DNA from: Spongilla lacustris
Taxonomy: Eukaryota; Porifera; Demospongiae; Spongillida; Spongillidae
Length of the DNA: 64,000 nt
Direction of reading: 5' to 3'
NCBI GenBank assembly: GCA_949361645.1
Contig: OX442427.1
Coordinates: 5,816,757 to 5,880,756 of the forward strand
Within the stretch, counting starts at the first letter, position 1, and each line of letters opens with the position of its first letter. The position numbers and the translations under genes are program-made. The notes under the pieces were generated by a model. The model worked only from the letters and a program-made list of their open reading frames with translations. It was not told the DNA's origin and did no database searches. This document shows, piece by piece, positions 24,115-35,110 of this stretch.

Positions 24115-27100
24115 GTCACCTGCTCCGCCCTCCTCTCTACCTGTGTCTGCTCCTATCGCTGCAGCAGGCTATGTGCTATGTCGTACCTCCAGCTGACCTC
24201 AGAGGTGCGCTCTATGCAGAGTGGGCCCACTACCACTGGTGAGGCCGTTATCGCAAGTAGCGATGCATTATATAATTTGTAAGCCCGACCCGTATGCCCA
24301 TAGTATGATTTTAGATTTTATTGTATAGAGTCTCAACCCTGATGACACTTGCAGTACTAAGGAGTCAATTCGTACCATATAACAGTGCTGCCTACCCGTC
24401 AAAATATTAAAGAAAAACCTTGAGATTTATATAATAGATTTATGAATTGAAGGCAAACTATACGTCGCAAACACGTTCAGCCTTTCAACAGCCTTATATG
24501 CTTTAATAGAGCAGGCTATTATCCACAACATGGTGGAGCAGCTGGCATTAGAAAGCTCGTACAAAATAAATATTGCACCCACATTCCCACACTCAATCGT
24601 TAAAAGAAGCCCCTCCTCAGAGTTCTACTGGCTATAAGTGAATATTTGGTTGATTTAAAAGAAGTTTGTTGCATGAAATGATTTTACAGAACTTTTACAT
24701 GTATGCATTAGTACTTCCTTTGTAGTGTCATGAATACGATTGGTGAAATAGCCGATTCCATTGTGGGGGAGGGGCTTGGAGCAATGGGAAGTAACACCAA
24801 TTTTTTTTTTAAAGCAGAGGTTCATTGCATGTTTCTGATCTCATAATTGCATTTTAAAAGTCAATGCATATACATGTATATATGCATGTCTATTATCATT
24901 GCTAATTGAGATCAATTATTGATAATTGATAACAATAATTGATAATAATTTATTATGTTTCCTCTATGACAGCTTCATGAATGTAAATGTAGGATTTGTG
25001 GACACTGTGTAAAACAGAAGCAAACATCTTTAATTACCATGGCATGATGTTTTCCATAATCCCCTTCCTTTTTACACAAACGAGTTTCAATGAGATTTTA
25101 ATATCTTGTATTTGAAGACCATGAGAATGCCAACACTAACTGCAAGTTGAAAGTGAAAGTTGCACATCACAAAATAACAAACCTAACCCATTAGCAGTAA
25201 TACTACAATTCTAGGGACTGCATGCCATTTCTCTTCCATTTAGGGTGTGGCTCTCTAGCGAGAGGGCTGACCAGAGCTCCATGATGCAATATGCACAGGA
25301 CTATCTGGACCATGGGATTGAGGTTGAATGTCTCTGCATGGACTTCCACTACAAAGTGATGTGATGATGTCATCTATAGGTTGGAGCAGTGGACTTGGAC
25401 ATGGGGTGGTCAACAGCTAATGGCAACTTTATTTTTGACACCACCAAGTATCCAAATGCAACTGAAATGGTATGGCTTGCAGTTAGTGCTCAAAGCATTA
25501 TCTACTGACTTCCTCCCTCCCTCCCTCCCTCCCTCCCTCCCTCCCTCCCTCCCTCCCTCCCTCCCTCCCTCCCTCCCTCCCTCCCTCCCTCCCTCCCTCC
25601 CTCCCTCCCTCCCTCCCTCCCTCCCTCCCTCCCTCCCTCCCTCCCTCCCTCCCTCCCTCCCTCCCTCCCTCCCTCCCTCCCTCCCTCCCTCCCTCCCTCC
25701 CTCCCTCCCTCCCTCCCTCCCTCCCTCCCTCCCTCCCTCCCTCCCTCCCTCCCTCCCTCCCTCCCTCCCTCCCTCCCTCCCTCCCTCCCTCCCTCCCTCC
25801 CTCCCTCCCTCCCTCCCTCCCTCCCTCCCTCCCTCCCTCCCTCCCTCCCTCCCTCCCTCCCTCCCTCCCTCCCTCCCTCCCTCCCTCCCTCCCTCCCTCC
25901 CTCCCTCCCTCCCTCCCTCCCTCCCTCCCTCCCTCCCTCCCTCCCTCCCTCCCTCCCTCCCTCCCTCCCTCCCTCCCTCCCTCCCTCCCTCCCTCCCTCC
26001 CTCCCTCCCTCCCTCCCTCCCTCCCTCCCTCCCTCCCTCCCTCCCTCCCTCCCTCCCTCCCTCCCTCCCTCCCTCCCTCCCTCCCTCCCTCCCTCCCTCC
26101 CTCCCTCCCTCCCTCCCTCCCTCCCTCCCTCCCTCCCTCCCTCCCTCCCTCCCTCCCTCCCTCCCTCCCTCCCTCCCTCCCTCCCTCCCTCCCTCCCTCC
26201 CTCCCTCCCTCCCTCCCTCCCTCCCTCCCTCCCTCCCTCCCTCCCTCCCTCCCTCCCTCCCTCCCTCCCTCCCTCCCTCCCTCCCTCCCTCCCTCCCTCC
26301 CTCCCTCCCTCCCTCCCTCCCTCCCTCCCTCCCTCCCTCCCTCCCTCCCTCCCTCCCTCCCTCCCTCCCTCCCTCCCTCCCTCCCTCCCTCCCTCCCTCC
26401 CTCCCTCCCTCCCTCCCTCCCTCCCTCCCTCCCTCCCTCCCTCCCTCCCTCCCTCCCTCCCTCCCTCCCTCCCTCCCTCCCTCCCTCCCTCCCTCCCTCC
26501 CTCCCTCCCTCCCTCCCTCCCTCCCTCCCTCCCTCCCTCCCTCCCTCCCTCCCTCCCTCCCTCCCTCCCTCCCTCCCTCCCTCCCTCCCTCCCTCCCTCC
26601 CTCCCTCCCTCCCTCCCTCCCTCCCTCCCTCAGGTTGAATTTTTTCACTCCAAGGAGATCAGGGTGATTCTATGGGTCACCTCCATGGTGGACACAGACT
26701 CATCCAACTATCAGGAAGCATTTGACAATGGCTATTTCATCAGGTGAGTTTGATTAGTATCATTGTCAACAAAAATTCATATATATGCAACTTGCACATG
26801 CACACACATGTACATGCATACATTTACACACACTGCGATGCTCATCCATGTCATAAGGGACATACTTGGTAAGCAAGTGCTGTTCAATTGGTGGCATGGG
26901 ACAGGAGGACTTTTGGACTACACCAATGAGGAGGCAGTCCAGTGGTGGCATGACCAGATTGACCAGGTGAGTGGGCACTGTTTAGATATATCATTGTAGT
27001 TTTGTGCTACACTATATTACAGTTGTCAAAATGAAGTGGTACGACATAGTTATTTAAATTATATTTACGCCCTCGGATTCCTCCTCCCCAGCCAGCCACT

Positions 27101-30100
27101 ATGCACATACACTTTGATCACACCCTCCACACAGGTGCTGCCCCTGGGCATTGACGGATGGAAGTGCGATGCAACGGACGTCTACGTCATGAAGCTGGTC
27201 ATCCCTGTAGGGAAAGGAGGTGTGTTCACAAGGAGGGAGTACTCTGATGCCTACTATGGCGACTTCTTTGACTACACCCGGGCCAGGCTGGGGGATGACA
27301 CACTGATCATGTCCAGGCCTGTTGATGGGTAAGGGGGAGGGGCTTTCTTGTCATTGGCCCATGCATGTTCCTGATGCCTGTCTGCCCCTCCCTTGGCAGT
27401 TATGACTTCATCTTCCTGGACTTCAGTCCACAGAGGGTGGTGTTCTCGGGCTGGGTAGGAGATGAGGACCCGACCTTTGATGGGCTGGTGCAGGCTCTGA
27501 AAAGATACCTCCAGTCTGCGTGGGCAGGTACATGTAGGAGGGGCATCAGAGAGGGGCTGTTTTTCTATCTGCCTGCCCCCACCCCTTGAACATCTTGATC
27601 TTAGGACACACCTCCATGTTTCATATATTTATTGAACACGAAAAATTTTCCTCTTCAAGATTCCCTGCGTATAATGATTACACCACCACTATATACTATT
27701 TGTTCACTCCTGCAGTGTCTATCTGCATGACCTGGATAACTCTCCCCCCCCCTCCCCCCTGCCTCCATTGTTGCTAGTTTTTGCAGGTGTCCATATGTGT
27801 AGTAATGCAAATCTGCCCTGTTGTTTGTCTGGTACAATACCCTTATTAATGCTCCGCCCAGGTTGCCTACATACATGTATCAGGACAAACATATGATAGC
27901 ACAATCTCATTTGCACTCAGGTTATCCCAACTTTGGTTCAGACATTGGTGGTTACCGTGGCGGCAATGGGACCCTTGGGAGGACAAAGGAACTGTTCATT
28001 CGCTGGTCACAGCTTGGAGCCTTCTCTCCCCTCATGGAAAATGGTGGCCAAAATGAACATCGGCCATGGATGTTTGACAACAACAACCAGACACTGGACA
28101 TTTATAAAACGTATGTGTTTGAGTTATCATATGTCTTCCTTCATTTCTCCCTCTCTTAAGTATTCCCTCCCCTCCACTGGCAATTTCATCTCCTCTTTCC
28201 CTCCCTTCTCTTAACCTTCTCTCCCGTTTCTTCTCTCCTCGCTCCACCTACCTTCTCTCCCCTCTCCTCCTACCCTTCTCTCCCCTCTCCTCCTACCCTT
28301 CTCTCCCCTCTCCTCCTACCCTTCTCTCCCCTCTCCTCCTACCCTTCTCTCCCCTCCTCTCCTCCTATCCTTCTCTCCCCTCTCCTCCTACCCTTCTCTC
28401 CCCTCTCCTCCTACCCTTCTCTCCCCTCCTCTCCTCCTACCCTTCTCTCCCCTCTCCTCCTACCCTTCTCTCCCCTCCTCTCCTTCTACCCTTCTCTCCC
28501 CTCCTCTCCTCCTACCCTTCTATCCCCTCTCCTCCTACCCTTCTCTCCCCTCCTCTCCTCCTACCCTTCTCTCCCCTCCTCTTCTCCTACCATTCTCTCC
28601 TCTCCTCCTACCCTTCTCTCCTCTCCTCTCCTCCTACCCTTCTCTCCCCTCCTCTTCTCCTACCCTTCTCTCCTCTCCTCCTACCCTTCTCTCCCCTCCT
28701 CTCCTCCTACCCTTCTCTCCCCTCCTCTCCTCCTACCCTTCTCTCCCCTCCTCTCCTCCTACCCTTCTCTCCCCTCCTCTCCTCCTACCCTTCTCTCCCC
28801 TCTCCTCCTACCCTTCTCTCCCCTCTCCTCCTACCCTTCTCTCCCCTCTCCTCCTACCCTTCTCTCCCCTCTCCTCCTACCCTTCTCTCCCCTCTCCTCC
28901 TACCCTTCGACCTTCTCACCCCTCTCCTTGTACCCTTCTCCTCCTATATACCTTCATCTCTATTCCCCAGCTTTGTGGACACACACTACCAGCTTGTGGA
29001 TTACCTACTCACCACAGGTACAGAAGCCTTTGAGACCAACACCAGTTCTATTTTCCCACTTGCAAAGCACAGTAGCTTCATCGACAAGGTACGCACAGTG
29101 CTGCATCACTACTGTATGTCCATCATGCACCTGTGCTTTACCTATCACATGTATCACAACTGTTTACCAGTGGTGTATCACAATGTACATGTACATTTAT
29201 GTCAGTGATGCGCAGCACAATCTCAGTGACTGCATGTTTACCAGTGCTGCGTCACAACTGTGCATCAGTACTGCATCACAATCTTAACTTCGGAGGTGTA
29301 TCACAATGTACGCCAGTCAATGGCGGATCTAGGATCAAGGGGAGGGGGGGCACCAATGAAAGCCACTCAGCTAGAGCGTCCCCAGAATCTTTACAAGTGG
29401 TGATTTATAAATGCTCTGTACCATAAGGAATTTCACTCGCTTAAACGTGAAAAGTTGCACGACTATTACCTTGCAGAGTATCGCATATAGCCTCATTGAA
29501 GAACAAGTGCTAGTGTTTAATTGAGTGTGTCTCCATCACCATTATTTGCATTAATGTTTCAGCATGTAATATCAGATCTGGAAAGAAATACAGGTAGAGC
29601 TCTAACTTGATTTTGAAAAATGGCATGGTCATGCGATACAATTATGGGGAATCGCTGTCTCGTGAGCTGTTTTGGTACTAGTAGGGGAGTGCAGAGAGGG
29701 AGGGGCTTGTATCTATATGTATGTATAATGCATATGTGCATACATGTACATGTTGGATTACAAAGGGGGGGGGGGGGGGGGGGGGGGGGGGCCAATGTAT
29801 ACCAGTGCTGCATCATAACTACACCACCATACAAAGTGTTGCATGCCAGGGTCTGAATTTTTTTCTAAGTTGTGTATTGCAATACAAAAAACATTAAATC
29901 TTGACATCTGATTTTAGATAGTTTTGAATTTAGTTAATTAACCAGTATAATAATCACGCTTCATTATTTAAGTCCTTACTGGACAAAACTGAACAGCATG
30001 AGGAGTGCAGAATGGCTGCAGTTTAAAAGCCTAAAAGACATAGCAGCTTTGTTGCTATGTACATGCACACCCTGTGGGCTGATAAAGGTACCATATCACT

Positions 30101-31446
30101 TACATTGTACCTTTCAGATTATTGACGACTTCAATCCAGACACCTACAACTACCTCCTTGGACCCAGCATACTGGTAGCTCCCATTATCTCCAATGACTC
30201 CACAGTCTCCATCACCTTCCCTGTGGGCAGCAACTGGGTGTACTGGTGGGACCATTCCAAAGTGTACCTGGGTGGCTCCACCTACCAGTTAACTGCTGTA
30301 CCTTTGGAAGAGTTCCCTGTCTTTTTCAAAAATGGTACTTCAACGAATGTATTCTTATATACCTACTCTCCCACTGCATATTATCCCTCCCTTCTTCCAC
30401 AATCCTCCTACTCTTTCTACTCTGCCACTCCTGCCTCTCTTTCCATTTCTCTTCTTAGATCTCATCTCTCCCACCTCTCTCACTCCTTTCCTCATCTCTC
30501 ACACTCCTTTCCTCATCTCTCACACTCCTTTCCTAATCTCTCTCACTCCATCCCTAATCTCTCTCACTCCTTCCCTAATCTCTCTCACTCCTTCCCTAAT
30601 CTCTCTCACTCCTTCCCTCATCCCTCTCACTCCTTTGCTATTTGTCTTCCAAAGGTACATTCCTTCCCCTACGTGTGACATCAGGGACACCACTGCTGGG
30701 GGAAGCAGGCTTGGCTGGCACCCTCTGCTGGGTGCTGCATTCACCTTCTATGTCTAGTCCCCAGACCCATCACACCTCTCACATCAGGCAATACCATGGA
30801 CCCGGCATTGTAGCCACATACTGGTATGTAAAACCCTGCACTGATTAGCACCAGAGGTACCCATGATCAAGTGGCATGTTAAGCCCCAGAATCATGTGGC
30901 GTGTCTAGCCACCCCACCTTAGGTCATGCGGTTTATTACATTCTGCACAACTACATTTACATGTGTATATGTAGGTGTTTTACCATGCCATTAATAGTGT
31001 TTAGATACATGTATGTGCACTTGTTAATGAACATTGCATTTTATTTACGGTGTAATTAACCATAAACCAAGTGATTTCAGGCAAAGTTTTCTTTACCCTG
31101 GGCACTGATTTCAGGGAGCTTACGTCCAATATACTTATTGCCAAGATATGCACTCCCTCTATTGCACAGGTGGTTGGATCCAAGCTGCATTGCCATAGAG
31201 ATCTCCGCCCACCCATCGGTCAATTCTGTTGTACACCTCACTGGACTGAAGTCTCATGTCGTCCACGTGCAGACACTGACTGCCAAGGGAGGCTGGAAGC
31301 CTGTTGAGGAGAAAAAGTCCCTGCAGGATGCACTGGGTGTGGCCTCAGCCTACTGGCGTCCTGTGGGTGTGGCCTCCTCTGTGTTCCTCTACCCTGGGCC
31401 TTCTGGAGGGGAGGGACACAGATTGGATGTGTGCTTTGGAGTGTGA
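24115..31446 (+). CDS. GH31 family glycoside hydrolase, copy 2 (tandem paralogue)
   Basis: Exons parallel copy 1 with identical lengths and phases after the first: 24115-24238 (5' limit uncertain), 25244-25322, 25380-25469, 26634-26743, 26858-26966, 27135-27328, 27400-27527, 27921-28110, 28971-29088, 30118-30334, 30655-30823, 31170-31446 (TGA). The catalytic signposts are kept: GIDGWKCD, SGWVGD, GSDIGGY. Differences cluster around the active-site strand (KCDATDVYVMKL against KCDGTDPYILEL) and at VDLDMGW. Odd: the ATG used by copy 1 is missing; in the homologous frame an upstream stop (24090-24092) is followed by no ATG before the signal-peptide-like stretch. It therefore needs an upstream exon or starts at the internal Met and loses its signal. 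No other break was seen. Confidence 0.82.
25511..26632. repeat. Uninterrupted CCCT/AGGG-type tetranucleotide satellite, ~280 units, in GH31 copy 2 intron 3
   Basis: About 1,120 bp of perfect CTCC repeats run from 25511 and end two bases before the exon 4 acceptor dinucleotide, so the repeat itself serves as the polypyrimidine tract. The complementary strand is GGGA repeats. Absolute perfection over this length may partly reflect assembly of a longer array. Confidence 0.97.
28215..28930. repeat. Polypyrimidine minisatellite in GH31 copy 2 intron 8
   Basis: More than 30 tandem units of CTCCTACCCTTCTCTCCCCT and 22-23-bp variants (extra CCTCT) fill the intron up to the acceptor of exon 9. The homologous copy 1 intron is short (~166 bp) and has only a few such words. 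Confidence 0.93.
29764..29790. repeat. Poly-G tract in GH31 copy 2 intron 9
   Basis: About 26 consecutive G residues inside a long intron that has no copy 1 counterpart at this position. The length is likely uncertain in any assembly. Confidence 0.9.
30450..30645. repeat. Polypyrimidine minisatellite in GH31 copy 2 intron 10
   Basis: Tandem CTCTCACTCCTTCCCTAAT and CTCACACTCCTTTCCTCAT units, homologous to the array in copy 1 intron 10 but with a different variant order. Confidence 0.85.
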
Positions 31447-31770
31447 AATGAAATGTGCATTGAGCTGCAGCATAACCCAATGTGATTGGCATCAGATGTA
31501 TGCAATTTTAGGTGTTGTATTTTACACTACATCATCAGTATAAATGTACTGGGAGGGGGGGGGGGGGGATGTTGATTACATGGGGGGGGGGGTAAGTGTT
31601 AGAGATGATATTCTTGAGTGAGGTATTCTTGTTCCCCCTTCTCCCCCCTTTGTTCCATAAGAGGCACAAAGGAGTGCTACAAGGTTGTACATATATAAAA
31701 GGAAGTTGTTTCAATATCTGTGACTCAGCCAAATTAGTAAGAACCCAAAGCAATATATGCTATATTTAAT
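31447..31770. repeat. 3' flank of GH31 copy 2, duplicated segment
   Basis: Matches the 21225-21605 flank in order (CATAAGAGGCACAAA, ATCTGTGACTCAG). G-tracts at about 31553 and 31579 are lineage-specific. Confidence 0.65.
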
Positions 31771-32114
31771 TACTTCCTCCTTTATAACGCTCTTCATGAG
31801 CTTAACTTCACAAGAACCTTCTAGAGCCCTTCCATGATGAAGCTAAAAATGTATTTATAAAAAATACTTGTATAGCTTCTCAGTGGAATAATATGGTTGT
31901 TGTAACCTGTAATGCATGTAAATACTCATGCTGCTTTGCTCGAAATGTATGCATACCAACCTTGGGATGTAAATTCTGGATTTTGTTAGTTTCATGCAAT
32001 TATTAAGCTTGTCTTCTGAAACTATGTCATGATGAAAATAAAAATAAAAGTAGATGGCAATGAATATTGTCTTCGTTGGATAAATAAATTTTGTGTGCAT
32101 ATTTCACACTGCCT

Positions 32115-32415
32115 AAATGACATATAAGAGGAGTAAATAAAAACATTCTCTATGAGAAAGTTGCTGGCATATAGGATTTGCAGGCAATGGTGGAACAAGG
32201 GTCTAATAACAAGGGAAAATGTAATAATCCTATATGTATATTTAGCACACAAATAATATAATATCCTACAAATGTGCTAAATACAGGACTATTACATTTT
32301 CCTTTATCATTCAATATTATTCAACCCTTGTTTCCTTCCTTTATTATTGCCTTCGAATCCTATCTACCACCAAATTTCTCATAGAGAATATTTTTATTTA
32401 CTTGTTTCATTTATT
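32115..32415. mobile_element. Family B foldback MITE, copy 1
   Basis: The left end AGTAAATAAAAACATTCTCT then ATGAGAAAG is matched inversely by CTCATAGAGAATATTTTTAT then TTACTTG at the right. The interior is also largely palindromic: ACAAGGG / CCCTTGT and AGGATTTGCAGGCAAT / ATTGCCTTCGAATCCT. There is no coding capacity. The same family is intact at 51197-51476. Confidence 0.75.
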
Positions 32416-34835
32416 CATAACTGGATGCTTTCAACAGCCATGTTTGGATAAAATATTCAATTCATGGACCCCAATATGCCACAGTTGTGGAGAGAGTACA
32501 CCCAGTGCTATGCTACTGTGACATTGTGAATGCAATGTATTGGGGTGGAGACAAAACCAGAAGTCATTCTTGATGTTAGAATGGTCTGTAATCTAATTTT
32601 AGCAAAGGAAATGGGGGGGGGGGGGGGAGTTTAAGAGCCATGGATGATAAATACAGTAGCCCATAAACAATGTTACTCAGTTTTAATACAAAAGTAGTGA
32701 TACCACCAATCAAGTTCCATTGGAGTGCTTTTTTGAAACAGCATCTTTGTCCCCAACACTATAATATCTATTTTACCATTAGTGAGCAGCCAACACTCAC
32801 TTGTGCAACTCCAGTTTAATGGATGAATGCATGTCGCCTATCTCCTCCACCTCTACATACATGTACCTGACACATTCAGGTCTACTGCTACAGCACCAAG
32901 CTGCCATGTGTGTTGTAAGAGGCGTCATAGAAGAAAGGCTCTGAATTAGCAGTATGGTACCTTGCCCTGGCTAGAATGTAGCATGAACTTCTAATTCAAA
33001 TTCACCTGCCATTTTTCTGCGCATGCTAAGTACCTTGTTAAGCAGATCTAGTACAAACCTTTTGTGCTAACCATGGGTGGGTTTCGCAATAGGCATCTTT
33101 TCTCATCTAATTTAAAAAGAATATTTATTCCTTTTCAAAGCCACTGTTATACTCCCTTAGAGCACTATCTATCCTTGCATATGCAGGGTTCATACAGTGA
33201 GTACCTACAGTGGGATAGGAGACGGGTGCAGGCAATCAAATTATCAGCAGTTTTTTAAGAGTTGTCAGGTGTAACCACAAAATTGTGTATCTGCATAGAG
33301 TATGGTGTAATGCCTTAAAAGTGTCTGACTGGTTATTATTTACCAATGCCAAAGTAAGTTCACCTCCTACGCTGATACACAAATTGTGGCAATGCAAAAA
33401 ATTAGGTAAAGGTATGCGGCTTCACTGAGTGTATTTCTACCAAAGGATGCCCCAAGTGTATGAAGACATTACCCTGTGATTCTTTCAGTGAAAAAAAATG
33501 AACTTCTCTGAATTTGATCATGGCTAAAAAGGACTTTATTAAAGTTCCACTCAAAAGCAATATTTGTATTACAAAATGCCACATGTCAGTCAAAAAAGAG
33601 GAAGTTGAAAAATAATTTGTAGTACACTATACTACTCTGAAGTTGTAAGGCTGCTTTATTTTAATGTCATAGAACAAGATGTTGTAGAACCAGTACATAA
33701 TTTGAGACTTCAAGCTGAAAAACACATGGCAAGAATTTAGAAAGATATGGGTTAATTTACTTGGACCTGTAGAGTTTGAAATAATCCAAGAAAGAGTAGA
33801 TACATGGTGGTGCCTTATGGAGTTGACGAATACCACTAAGATATGTTCCAGATTCAGTGGATTAGCAGCAGATCAGTGGAAAAACTGGACAAATATATGC
33901 TTTAAGAGGAGTTATTCCTCATGAGCACTACTCTTGTTGGTATATTTTTGTTACAGCATCACTTATCTTGTCACAGCATTCAATATCATTAGATGCTCTT
34001 ATAAATGCTGACAAGAAACTGCTTCAGTTTTGTTCAAGGTTTCAGAATTTATGCTTGCACCCCAAACATGCATCTGCATTGTCATATTAAAGAGTGTATT
34101 CTGAACTATGGATTGACCTATTCCTCTTTCTGGGTGTTTCCTTTCGAATGCTGCAATGGCATCATACAATGTTGTGTCAATAACTGGATTAGTCCTAAAT
34201 GCAGATGATGAGATGATATAATTCATACAAAAGTGAAGTATCAAATTCGCTGTTGTGGTCTTCCTCAGGGTCCCTTCTTGAAACCTATATTGATGGATAT
34301 GAAAAGGCTGGCTATCTCAATAACACATGCTGTGCTTTTAGCAGTATTAATGCTCTTATGCTTGATAAAGTTCATAAAACAGGGTCAAAGCTGCTGGAAA
34401 AGTATCTTTCCGACCAATATTTAAATTATGCTCCTCTATCCCAACTACCATTTTAGCCCTCTGCCATTTATTTTAAAAGCTCATATGTATCTCATTGTTA
34501 TGGGCATTTTTTATCTACAAATTCAAGGTCCTGGTGTTCTTTAGTGATAATGGCAAGCTGGTGTGGAGTCAATGGACAATGAACATCGTGCGCAGATTTG
34601 TGGAAATTCAATATTTCTTCACACATGTACTTATCACTCCAGAATGCAAAAGTGAGCAGAGACATCTGTTTACTTGGGTAAAGTGGTATTAAATGTCATC
34701 ATTTTAGAACCAAGTGTGACAAAGCCTCTCCAACTGTTATCAACTAGTTTTGAGCCTGAAGGACCATCATCAATTATTTGTATCTCTAGGATTACATGCA
34801 GATGTAAGACAAAATATTCTATTTGATTATGGTGA
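32416..34835. other. No gene recognised; possible decayed coding sequence
   Basis: An open stretch at about 34253-34456 (LLETYIDGYEKAGYLNNTCC and following) has protein-like composition. Neighbouring frames at 34000-34210 read coding-like on both strands but contain stops. No family was recognised. A poly-G run lies at about 32611-32629. Confidence 0.35.
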
Positions 34836-34837
34836 AG

Positions 34838-35110
34838 ACACTTGGGTGGGGGGGGGGGGGCCTTTTCAGGACTGAATGGCGCCCCCTTCCCCCACTTCTG
34901 ATAAAAATTAAAGTATGTTCAGTATTACTAGAAACATGTGCACCCCCCCCCCTCCCCCCCCCCTCCCCCCCCCCCCCCCCTCCCCCCCCCCCCCCCCCCC
35001 ACTGGTTGAATCGGCTGAAAGCGGACAGCACCCCCCCTCCACCCGTAGTCATATTCAGCTGTCAAATGGCCTCCCTTACCCTATCCTGCCCCCCCCCCCC
35101 CCCCCCTTCC
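34838..35110. repeat. C-rich interspersed element, related to 858-1303
   Basis: Long C-tracts alternate with a single copy of CTGGTTGAATCGGCTGAAAG then CGGACAGCA, followed by ATTCAGCTGTCAAATGGC, also present in the 858-1303 element as CATGGCTGTCAAATGGC. A G-tract at the left and C-tract at the right flank it. Confidence 0.65.

Noticed and set aside
25511..26632. Possible telomeric tract (CCCT)
   Set aside because: The unit is CCCT, not CCCTAA, and the tract lies inside an intron with coding exons on both sides.
25381..26667. 428- and 412-codon open frames of Pro/Ser and Arg/Glu/Gly repeats
   Set aside because: They are translations of the CCCT satellite in a GH31 intron; clear splice sites flank it and the protein repeats follow directly from the tetranucleotide.
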